Positions 35,901 through 47,900 of a stretch of DNA of 54,447 nucleotides are shown here, one piece after another (position 1 is the stretch's first letter; each line of letters begins with the position of its first letter). This DNA is from Acanthaster planci. Lineage: Eukaryota; Echinodermata; Asteroidea; Valvatida; Acanthasteridae. Location of the stretch: contig NW_019091443.1 in NCBI RefSeq assembly GCF_001949145.1, positions 534,082-588,528 on the forward strand, written 5' to 3'. The position numbers and the translations under genes were made by a program. A model generated the notes under the pieces. That model was not told the DNA's origin. It ran no database searches and was given only the letters and a program-made list of their open reading frames with translations.

Positions 35901-38900
35901 ATATTTATCATGAGGTAATTTCTTTAAAAACATTTGTTACTGATGCCACAGGCTGTGTATTTCAAAATGATCACAAAGTAGTTGTTGAATTAGTCCTGCC
36001 CACTGTTTTGAAAAAAAAACTTTAATGGAATGAAGTGGCATTTCTTGAAATCTCTCATAAGTGAATGAGCTGTGAATTTCTGTTGTCACTCTGCATTGGC
36101 TGGTCTTAATTCTACACTGCCCTTTAGAGTTGTGATAATGGAATTCTATGGGAGATGATCGCGATGCACCAACCAGATTGCAATCCTTTTGTTATGCAGA
36201 CTAGATGAAGCCCGGTCAAAGATTTTGACATCAGCTTTTGTTTCAGGCATTTGCATTATCCTTTACTGAGCAAAATGGTCAAAGGTGGTGAACATGACAA
36301 AGATCAAAAGGGTGCCAATGGCGACCCCCAAAAAGAAATGGAAAGATGATGAAATATCCCAAGTGAATGTTAGCTTGCGCGGCAAGAAGCAAACTGCACG
36401 TAAATTTCTATGTGCTACAAATATCCTAACAAAGACGACTGAGGAATCAGTCGACAAACTGAATGAAAATATCAACCTGCTAATGTCCAATGTGCTGAAG
36501 TTAACTGGCCAAGTTGGCAAGCTGAAGGCTGCCAAAACTGCTCAGCATGAGCATGGACTTTGTTGGGATCATTTTTACTATGATGAAGGACCATTTTTCC
36601 AAATGCAATGTGATACCCCTGGTACATACACGTATGCTGGTTGGTGCCATGAGGATGAATATGATTGTGATTATGATGAAGCTGCACTGGTCATGCATGA
36701 TGACCTCGATGAGGATTCTCAAGGCAATAACATACATGACAAAGCTGATAGCGGCTATGTTCGTGATGTTGATTGTGGTAGTGCCGATTGTGCTATAGTT
36801 TCTTTGCCTGGGAATAGCAACAATCCAAATACTATATACGTCTGAATGAGCTGAAGGTACTTAAAGAAGAAGATACCAGGCTGCCTTTTGCTGAGCCATT
36901 AGCAGGAGGAGTTAAAACGTTCGCGTCAGGCATGAACTACAATTTGGTTATGGAAATTACGGTGGTGATCCTGTGCCTTCAAAACTGTATCGCATTGACT
37001 GCAGTTAAATTAGATGAATTAGTCTTTTGAAAGGTCCAACAAAGAAATTTGATGAAAGTCTTCAAGCTGTTCATACAGCTGTTTTGAATTTAGGATTCTA
37101 CCTCACCAAACTAGTTAACAAGATGCAAAACGACTTTACAACCAATAAGTTTCAATCTGAGTTTCAAGAAGCTGGAACACAATGTGTTGATAAACTGACC
37201 ACCATGGCCATGTCTAGTTTGGCTATGTTGGGCATGCATACCATAGCCATTGCCTCTGTACTGCCGTTTTTGCTATCTAAATTTGGACACCATGTTTTGA
37301 AGAACCAATTTTTCAGGTATTACCTGGCTTTTTTTATTTTTCTTGTATTCATGTTCAATTGAATTGTTTTATCCAAACATAGGAGCTCAGTTGAAGGACC
37401 TGGTAGTTGCTGTGCAAAAAAATTCTAATCTTACGAGTTGCTCTGAAAGAAAACTTTTTCTCAGGAATAAACAGAACAAAGTGAATTGGAAGGAGCATAA
37501 TCATCCTTAGTTTCATTTATTTTTAGTTAGGATTTTTTTTTACAAGACAGCCCCAGTTGGCTTTGAAGTCCCATGGAATTCTGTTATCACAACTGCAGAG
37601 GAGAGAGTAGAATTGAAAACTTAAACCACTTTTACCTGAAGTTGAAGTTTGAAGTTCTTCACAGCTGTCTAGAAGTAATACATGTCTTAAGAATTAGATT
37701 CACACCCACCCTCCCATTGAATTGTACAGAGGTCTGGGCTGGACTTGTCCCATATTTGCTAGGCTGGTCTGCGTATGTGCGATCCACTCCCATGTATTCT
37801 TAATATCACTCCAGAGTGCAGTGTATAATTTCAATCAAATTTCAACTTCAGGTCAGTTTCATTTAATTTTTCATTAATTTATTAAAATTGTCATTCTGTC
37901 ATCTAGAGAAAGAAACCTGCAAACAGGACTGTGCAAGCCACAGGCTTTGTGCCTGGGATGAATTTCATGAAATATGTCTCAACTTGTTACCCAATTTATG
38001 CAGTAAATCATTTCTGAAATGCCTCCGCATGAATTTGTTCAGGTAGACATGATGGTAATGTGAGTTAAGAATTTAGTTTGTCTTTGACATTGTAGGTGGG
38101 CAGAGGAGGAGCTTCACATGATGGACTTGTTCTTTAATAACCTCATCCACTACACCAATCAGGTTAGGGGTGGAATACAACAAGATAGATCACTGTGAGT
38201 ACAACTAACCAACCAAATGTGCTGATGTCTGCTGCTTGTTTATTGCTTGATTACCAATTACTTTGGAATTACTTCATGCGATGTCTTAGAAATGTGTTCC
38301 TAGTGAATAAACCCTTGTGCATGCCACACAATGCATGTAGCCATTGTTTGGCAAAAACAAGGGTTTATCCACTGGTAGGAACACAGGGCGAGGGTTCCCC
38401 TTGTTTTTCTCTGTTTTCTCCGAGTGACGCAATCTACATTAAGAATTCGCATCTTGGCATGAACAGAAAAAGCCCTTTAAAGCTTGTTATAGTTGAGCTC
38501 TGAAGACAAATGACACTGTTCGATTTGGATGCTTCCATATTTATTTGAACAGATAAAAATCAGAGAAAACGATTTTACTTAGAGATGCTCTTTAAGGATT
38601 TGTCATCAGTAGTTGCAGTGTTTAGTTGAGCTTGTAAACTAATGCCAAAATTATGCCTTGTTGTCTGGAGACAAAAAGAACCTACATGGTACATGTATGT
38701 TCAGTGAGTTCAATGAAATGACCCCTCTGAAATTTGTATGTTTAGTCATATGAATATAGAAATCATTTTTTTTCTGACAATTTGGTGGTTTAGGCAGTTC
38801 AAGTATCCATCTTTATATCTGTAACCTCTTACGACCTCTGTTAACATTTTTCACTTGTAATACCGTATTTTCTGGCTTCCCCCTTTAGTTTCTAAAAATT

Positions 38901-41900
38901 GACAATCCTGCTCTGCATTTACATCAAGCTAATTAGCCACTTTTTAATGACTTGTGACGATGAGCCAAAGCCTAGTTGTCATTCAGGCCCAGTGAATGTC
39001 CAGTCATATCTTGAGTTTATCCATGTGGATCTTCTTGCGGAAAAAAAATTGACAGTCCAAATACAATCTGAATTTACTTGAAGAAACTTTAGAGGTGTAC
39101 CACGTACAAATTTAGGGTCCTTGGAGCTGTGTTATAGTTACATTTTTTTCATCACAATATGTTTCCTTTGAAATCCTGCAATTTCATCTTTGGTTTACAT
39201 TTTCATGTACATGTTCATGTAGCTTCATGGGATATGGATCTTATCTGCATAAATTTTTGTTTTGGTACCGATGATTGAGAAAACAATGATAATCCTTTTA
39301 GCTGATCGTCTTGGTAATCCCATTACAAATCCCATACAAAATATTTGTAGCTAGTATGTCAATATATGTACATATACACAAATGACTTGGGTTTAGGGAA
39401 ATTAAAACATACGCTTGATTTATCTTAAAATAATGCATTTTGCCCACACAACTCGTAAGGGACAAAGAAACAGAGAGGACAAAGGGGTTAACAACTTGTG
39501 TAGGTTTTTCTTTTAGCAGAAAAACGATTTCAACCGAAGGCTTGATTAACCATGTATGTACACGTAGTATCTCATTGGCCCAGACTCTGTGATCCCTGCT
39601 ATGTATATTTGAAAAATCAGTACTTTTCTTTGGTTGTCAAATGGTTTGGGTAATTGAAAGGGATCATGCAGCTGAGTGGAGTTGCACTTACCTCTGGAAT
39701 GAGTCTGAAACCTAGATGCATAATTAAGATATCAATTGCCTTTAGAAGGGTTCATAGAAAGTTTTCATTCCTAGAAAATTTTGGTTTTTTTTCGTTTACC
39801 TGTTGTGCTTATTAAAAACAGAAGTTCTCAGTCCTAATTTTTGAATTCTGATATTTTGGTTTCAAAAACTGAAACCAGATTTAAAACGCATATATTTTAT
39901 ATCACAGAAAATCCATTGTCACATGACTTCAAATAACTGCTTTTATTCTGGTCTCGGTGTCTTGCAAAGATATTTATTTTTAAAAGTGTTAAACATGTTA
40001 AGATATATTGCATTATTTAGTAAACTGGAGTCACAGATGAGGGGATTCTAAAATATTAGGGATGAAATGATGTGGTTGTATTTTTGCTCATTTTGTTCTT
40101 GTTGGATAAACCAAAGAGATAAGGTATGATTATGTAGTACTTGAATAGTGCAGTCTTGCAATTGAGGAGATATAGCTGTTATTTTGCAGTGGCTTTGTAC
40201 TTATATCAGAGGCTTTTGGCAAGAATGCACTCAAATATAACTTTGTTATTTCATGCTATCTCTTTTAAAAAACCTTTCAGTAGGGGAATAGTAGTGTGGC
40301 TGTCGAAATTCATGATAAAAGTAAAACTGTGTTCCCATAACAAATACCAATGTTTTCATTTTGGCTTGTTGCATATTCTGTAGGTATACTCATACTGCAG
40401 AGGTTCAAGCGAGACTTCAGTTCTTGACTTGTGTGTTCACCACTTTGGGTTCGCCAGATCACTTCAGTAAGTTAATAGCATTAACAATGAAATAAACAAA
40501 CGTGCTTAGTCTATTGGCAAATTGAATTCAATCTTGCAGGCTTCCAAGTTGGCACCAGTTGTTTTAGTTGTATTAGGTTAGCTTTTAGGTGCAACCTAGA
40601 TTTCAGAGTAGAGATATGTTTTATTTTTTAATCGTCAACAGATAGTAACATTTAAAGATATGTTATACCGTATCTCCATGTAAATGGTGTACATGGAATA
40701 AACACATTTCAACACCTCCAGTACTATTAGAGATTTCATTTTTCAATCACCAGTGTTGGCTAAATACTAAAAAATTTGCAGGCAGGTAACAATGTGAAAA
40801 ATTTTGAAAAGCTCTAGATTTTAATGGGATCCTGTGACGTGAGACTGATTTCTGTTTGTTTGCTTGTTGGAGTTACATACTTGTCAGGCTGCCAGGCTAC
40901 AGATCATTTCATTTCCAGCTATTATTTGATGAGGATGATTTCTATTTTGAGCTGGTTCTGTTTTAAAAATAACGCACACTGTAATTCAGACTGTTGCATA
41001 GTGTGTGTCAGAAGTGTATTTTTCCTGCTCACTGCAAAATTGACTTTGTTTAATGTCTGCTTTTTATAATAATACCAACAATTGACATCAAATTTCCCAC
41101 ATGCTAATGTTTAGTATATGGGGAAAACCTGACAGTTACTGAATTAAAGCCTTGTACATGTATTTCAGGTGACAGTAAGGACTACCTTGTGACTGTGTCT
41201 TCAGTCCTTGGAAGGGCCATGTGTGTAGGCTGCTCTTGTAAACATTCCTAAACACTAAATATTGAATTGGAAGACTCTCAATCAGCTTTTGTTACATTGA
41301 TAAGTTTGGAATGTGTGACACTCATAGTATGGGATACAGTAAATAAGTTTGGGATTGCAGCTGGTTATACGTTGGGGAGGTTTCACATGTGAATGGATAC
41401 GCTAAGTTAATTTTCACGATGATCGTGAATACATGAAGAATGTAACACAGATTAACTGGAAATTTAAAATGTGACTAAGCATTTTGTACTTAAGTTTAGC
41501 GAGTGAGATATCCATGATGTGTGTACATTTAGCGGATAGTGACATGCGTATGATGTCATGAAACCACACCAACTGGTGATGTATCCGGTGTGCTAAACGT
41601 AACCGTTAGCGTGTGAAACCTCCCTATTATTTCAAAGTTCAACTATTTTAGTTTAGGGGTAAATAACCTTTTTTACCTGTGCTGAGTCACAGAGGGTTCA
41701 AAATTTAGAAACATCCAGATAGCACCGTATTTCACAGCAGTGATTGATATGCTGTTATTTGTGAACTGTATTTTAGTTTTGCGCTTAGTAACAGGTAAAC
41801 AAAAATGACAATCAGCATATAAAGTGGTTACACGTACATTTGTTTCCGTAGATCTCTTATTTCAAATTAAAATGGTTAAATCTTGATAAGTGCATGTGCA

Positions 41901-44900
41901 GTTGGATTATCCATTGACTTGATTCATTGCTGCAAAGAATTGATTGTGGAACATAATGTCCCTTACAGGATTGACCCTAGATCAAGTTGACACACTTTGG
42001 ACATGTTTGGCCATGGATCCAGAATGTGGTGATGAGGCTCTGAGTTGGTTCCTGAATCAGGCTGGCAACAAAGACCAGCATGCATTGGGCTTGGAAACTT
42101 TCAAACACATATTCTTCAATAAGGTAATGGTGGAGTGGTCAAAAGAAAAATACTGATATTATGTGTTCTGTCAGTGAAAGACAGGTACTGTTGTACCTAA
42201 ATTAACTCACCCCATATTGACTAGGAGTGAGGACTCTCTTCTTGGAAAGGTTGGTTGGAAAGACATGCTCTAGGTCGGTGTTCAAAATAGACTTCCAGAG
42301 CTATGGCTTTGTGTGTTGTCAGTGCCACGTACATGTACGTATTTGCAAGAGGCAAAGACATAGACCTAACACACAGTGTAGCTTCTGTGTACATGTATAT
42401 GTATGTTATAGTACTTCATTGAACCAGTTTGCCAGAGTTTATTTCAAAAAGGCAAGGTCATTATGGAATGTACACTTTAGCTCTGATTGAGCACACAAAA
42501 GAGCAAAGTTATCCTGAACATTTTGCATTTCAGTGAATTATTTTCACTACAAATTTTGTCTGAAAATAGTGACTTTTCAGCATGCAGTTTTTCATTTATG
42601 CTTGTTATGCTGTAATGATGCCTACGTAGCTGAACAAAGAATTATGTATACATTAATACAACAATTAAACCTAGAAGCCACTACTGCAGTTGTAACACAC
42701 TTACTGATAGGTGGTATGTGTACATTACATACTCATCCAACCATTAGGGTGTTGGGACTTACCTACATGTCCATACACATGCGCATCAAGTTTAAACATG
42801 CGTGTGAAAATGATGCTACTGCAGTAATGCCATCTCCTCAACATTAGTCTGGAATGGATAATTCAATCCATTAACATTGGATTGAGATAAGACATTACGT
42901 GTTATCAAAGTGTATCTTTTTGTGTTCTGTTTTGTACAGATGCCTCAACTTGAACCTGAAAGTATCAGTATGACAGGGTTGAATCTTTTCCAGCAGCTGT
43001 GTAGCTTAGCCAGGCTAGCCAGCTCATCATCTTATGATAGTCCACCAGTAGAGGTACTGCAGTTGTATCTTTTATGGTATTCCTTGTCAGGCTGCCTGAT
43101 GGTTGTCATGCTGTTAGATGACCTATGGTCTGCATTATTGACTGGTTTGTCTCGCCCTTTTTGTCTTGTCTGAGCACATGCCTGCCTAACATGGCAATGT
43201 TGGGTCTTTATATTTGCTAAGAAGTATACATACGCACACATGACCTAATTAATATGGATTGTCATGCCTTTAAAAGTTCAATTCTGTGTGTGTGTAACTT
43301 AATTTAGTAAACATCAAGGATAACACAACAGAAGGGATTTTTTTTGTCATTAAAGTATCTGTTTATTTTTGTAGATGCCGGGAATTGATCATCTGTGGAA
43401 AATTGCCTTAAGAGCCAAGAATACTGATGTTAGTCTGTCTGCAATCAAGTATATCAACTCATACTATATCAATGGTAACTCAAATTGATTTCTTCAGTAA
43501 CCAATTGCTTCTGCAGTTGGCAACTCGTCCTATCAAGACATGCTGATTGGCTATATTGCAGTAGTTTACATCTTCTTGTCATGTTATTAATTTAGTAATA
43601 TTCATTCTGTCTTGCAGTATGTTGTCTTTCATGTATTACAAAATTATCGTAATTCTTTAACCTTTTTGGTGATAATTGCTTTGAATCCTCCCGAAATCTT
43701 TACTTTGCGAGAAATCAAGGAATTCGTCAACTTCAACTTTTACCTTTTAGTGGGCATTTTCCATGTGAATTAAAATAATATGTCTGTATCTTTTGCACAA
43801 AATTTCCAAAACAACTGGTGGATTCAAAGTACATGTATATGTCCCGTAATTTTCAGAATGTAGGCTACTGCTTATATGTTGATCTCGCGCTGAAAAATGT
43901 CTCTGCGGCTTATACATTGGGTGGTTTATCCGGCAACCTTTGAAGGATAAAATCAGTCATGCCAAAGCAACGTGTACTGTGTGCAGGTGGTGTAGTCATG
44001 TTTTTGTTGGTTGCTGTTTACATCTGATAACTCGAACCTTGGTGAATGAAGATTCAAGTTGTCTGAATTTCAAGTTAACGGAAGTCCCCGAGTCATGGAG
44101 TCGCATGAAATGTGTACGTAACCACAACAAACCTTACTTGCTCTGCTCAGGCAATATCTTTAATTATTTTCCCGTTTCTAAAATTCATTTTCATGGTGTT
44201 TTTTTGCACACAAATAATCATTTTACTAAGTTTCTTTCTACAAGTAAATAAAAATCAACCGCTTAACGGTGTACCCTCGTGTAGCAAATCTTTTGTCTTT
44301 TCCCCGATCGTGTTCAGTGTGACATGCCACAGAATTTTGGGTTTGTTTTCACTTGGGTTTTCTCATGACATAACTCTCTGTGGTCACGTGGTTATCGGAA
44401 AGAGACAGAATTGGGATTGTCCATGAGTGGGTCTGCGATGATAGTAAGGCTGGCCCGAAAGTAGGATTCATTGCAGATGGGGTGTGGGGTGGTGTAAGCA
44501 GTGTGCGTGCCGTGCATGTGTGCGTACCGTGCATGCATACGTGCAACACAACCCGTTCCAGTGTGATGAATCGAACTAAGGTCTCGCGGTGGTCCTTCAA
44601 CTACTATTTTTGAAGCAATTTGGCAGTTTTTTTGGATAGGCATCATAAAAACTTTGAGATAGTAAGCCTTTTGCAAGTTAACTTTGACCAAAATCTGGTA
44701 CACTGAATTCTCAAAATTCACATGAACATAACAACTTGAATTCTCCATACTAAAACCACTGTTGCTATACCTTGTGATTCAGAGCAAGCTTGTGCTTAGT
44801 TACATAAGAGATGCCTTGCAACATTACACTGTTCTCAGTGGATAAGAAAGGGCACTAAGGAACCAGTCCATTCCAGAGATGGTGGTCACTATACAAAAGC

Positions 44901-47900
44901 TTGCCCCGAATCACGAGGTGTAGCAACAGTGTTTTTAGTCTGGGAAATTCAAATCGTTACGTTTATGTGCAATCAGATAACTCAGTGTACCAGATTTTAT
45001 TCAAATTTAACTCGCAAATGGCTTATTGGACGTAGTGTTGTGGACATTTTGTAATACGGTTGTATTTTTGTACGAGAAGCCTATTCTTTTCGTGAGAAAA
45101 AGTTGGCCTACAAGATAAAATGGTTTTTTGACTAAACTGACTTCCAGCTATTAGTATTGTACATCCCTGTCCGCATAACTATTGCCGGCTGCTTGGAAAG
45201 AAGGGCAAAGACTTCAAATTCATTTTTAATGGTGGCACTCGTTTGCAGTCTTACATTTATTAGGATTGCATGTGTAGTGGAACCATTGACATATTGTACC
45301 GGTGCTTTAACTGGTGCAGCACAATGACCTTTGTGGTTGGATCATCAGCACTGCGGTACGGCTTATACGCTGATGCGGCTTATGCGCCAACTTTAATTCT
45401 TAATTTGCAATTTTTGTATGCTGCTTTTACACTGTGCAGCTTATATTCTGAAAATGACGGTATGTGGATGGTCATGCACAGTCTTTTGCCATGTCAACTG
45501 CCATGATTTGTCTTAATTTTTGTCCAAGTTTGCCCAATTATGTAAGTGTTATATTTCTAATAGGAATGAATACAGTAGTACAGATTAAAGTGACATTGGT
45601 TTTATTTCTTCCATGTAATTGGTTGCTTGCAGCTGGAAACGGTTCCCTGGAGAAGGAGGAGGAGTTTATTAAGCGATGCATGGAGAGTTTATCCCAAGCC
45701 TCAGCTAAACTAGACGTAGCTCAGGACTCCAGCCTCTTGATCCTTCAGAGAGGACTAACTCTTCTCAAGACTCACTTAGAAGCCTTCAGGAAAAGGTAGC
45801 AAATCAGGCAGTGTATTTTTCAAGCTGTAGTAAAATGGTTCTTTTGTAATTTTTTGTAATACCATTTGTACTGTTTCACCAGTTAACGTCAGAATTTCTT
45901 ACCTGAAAAAGCTGCAGGGGACAGCTTTTTTCCCACAAAGTCTTCAACCCTGCAAACATGTAGGGAGGCACAGCTCTTGTGTTCAGGCATCAGTATTTTC
46001 ATTCTTTTCCGTGTTTTTCATCTGCCCTGGTAAAAATTGTTGGGCATGTCCGTATGTCAGCCGATTCACATACCCACACAAAGGAGGTCTTTTATCCCCT
46101 TAACTCTTGTGTATATGGTGTGGGTGCTTCATATCAATTCTAATTACTCAAGAAAGGCATTTCCATCTTACTGTTGGTCGGGGGTTGGCCCATTTAGTCG
46201 CAGTGTAGGATCATCTTTTGTGCTTTGACCCAACCAAGCAAAATGCGTTAATGCGTCAAGTGCGGATACGAAACAAGAATTCTTAAACAAGTGTACACAT
46301 CCTCTGTGGTACAGAGAAGGAAAAGTGTATGTGTTTATGCGTCATCCGACGTCAAGTGATTAAGAAATAAACCTAGCTAATTGAAAAAACTTGGTTTTCA
46401 ATCTAACTTTGTTCCACAAATTTGAAACTATTTAAGGTATGGTTTCCACATTGCCTGTTTTGAAATGAAAAAATATTTTCCTGTTTTCAACTTCCCAGTG
46501 ATTTTTGTCAAGCTGTAAATCTTCACTGAAATTAATTAAATGTTCTTGGTTGCACTTTGAAAAGTTGTCAGGAAAATAATATCACCCATTCAGAAGTATT
46601 CAGTTGTCTACGTTTGTAAAAAACAAAACACTGTAGATCAGGGTTGGATGTTTCTCATGTTACAAACACATTTTATTTGTCAAAGGTATGCATACCACCT
46701 GCGTCAGTGGCAGCTACAGGGCCGAGGTATTACTAGTCACAAAAGGCATCCACTGGAGGGTCACTCCCAAACACTGAGAATAGTTTGCCAATTGGCTAAC
46801 AGGACAGAAAAGGTACAAAACATCAAGTCATTTGACAATCAACCTGTGATGATGTTGTCTTAACCAACCTATTGTGATACAGACTTCTTTTTGAGCATTG
46901 TAGATTTCTTCACAGCTATTCCGTTCTTTGTGACAACAGTGAGACGGTGTAAGAAATGATTTCATTATTTGACCGACAGTGCTACCATATGCACTGCCAC
47001 TAAAACGAAGATGTCAGTTGCCTATGCCAGTGTGTTTCAATGGTATGTCCTGCCAACATGAGCCAATATGAGTGTTCATGCGGTGTCATTTACTGGCTAT
47101 CCAGTGAGTCCATATGCTGCCTGTTAAGAACAGTCATGAGCATTACAGAGCAAAAACCTTGGATTATACATATGGCAAAGGTATGGAAAGAACTTTGTAT
47201 ACACGATTTTTAGTGTAATTTTGTAAATTCCTTAAAATCCATCTGACATCCACTGACATTACTTATTCAGTTTTTCCTTTTTAAAATTTGAACTTGCAGT
47301 TTACAGTTGAACTGTGTTCATCAGACTTGGTTGCTGACTTGAGGGCAGAGGTGACGCACATCATTGAGCAGTTCCAACAGCAGCAGTTACAGCAGCAACA
47401 ACAGCAGCTACAAGAGGATGAAGACAGCACAGTCAATCATCCCACTTCTTCAGGCTTCTCTGGTTTGACTGGTGCCCTATCAGGGTCAGCGATTCAGGGT
47501 CAGAGGCCTGTCCGAATGATATCTGCAGGTCATGAATTGACCCCTGACCTTGATGAGAAAAGCCTGAAAGAAATGGCATTCTCAGATCTACAGGTAAATA
47601 TATTTGTTTTGATTATTTGCTTTGAAAATGAAAGATGCATCACACTTGGCACATATGTTCTTCGGACCATACTGATCATTTTAAGGGGCAGTGCCAATGA
47701 AAACAACTGTGCATTTAGCAGTGGTTGCTAGAATACATGTTTACCCTAGCAACAAGCTTTTTCAGCCGACTAACTGCTTTAAAACTTTTAAAGTGTCTTT
47801 AAATCATGAGAAGTACCATGCCTCTGCCAGAAAATACATTTTTGAGACTCTCCCCCCCACCCCAAAGTGCAGTGATATTTGTGTTGTTGCTAGGCAGCGA

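Larger units (their letters stand above)
35657..38095 (+). other. USP34 intron 17 with an ORF-bearing TIR element
   Basis: Apart from the element at 36108-37614, the intron shows only AT-rich sequence. Confidence 0.7.
43475..45632 (+). other. USP34 intron 22, mostly one TIR element
   Basis: The element at 43843-45460 fills most of this intron. The sequence before and after it is AT-rich and unremarkable. Confidence 0.65.
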
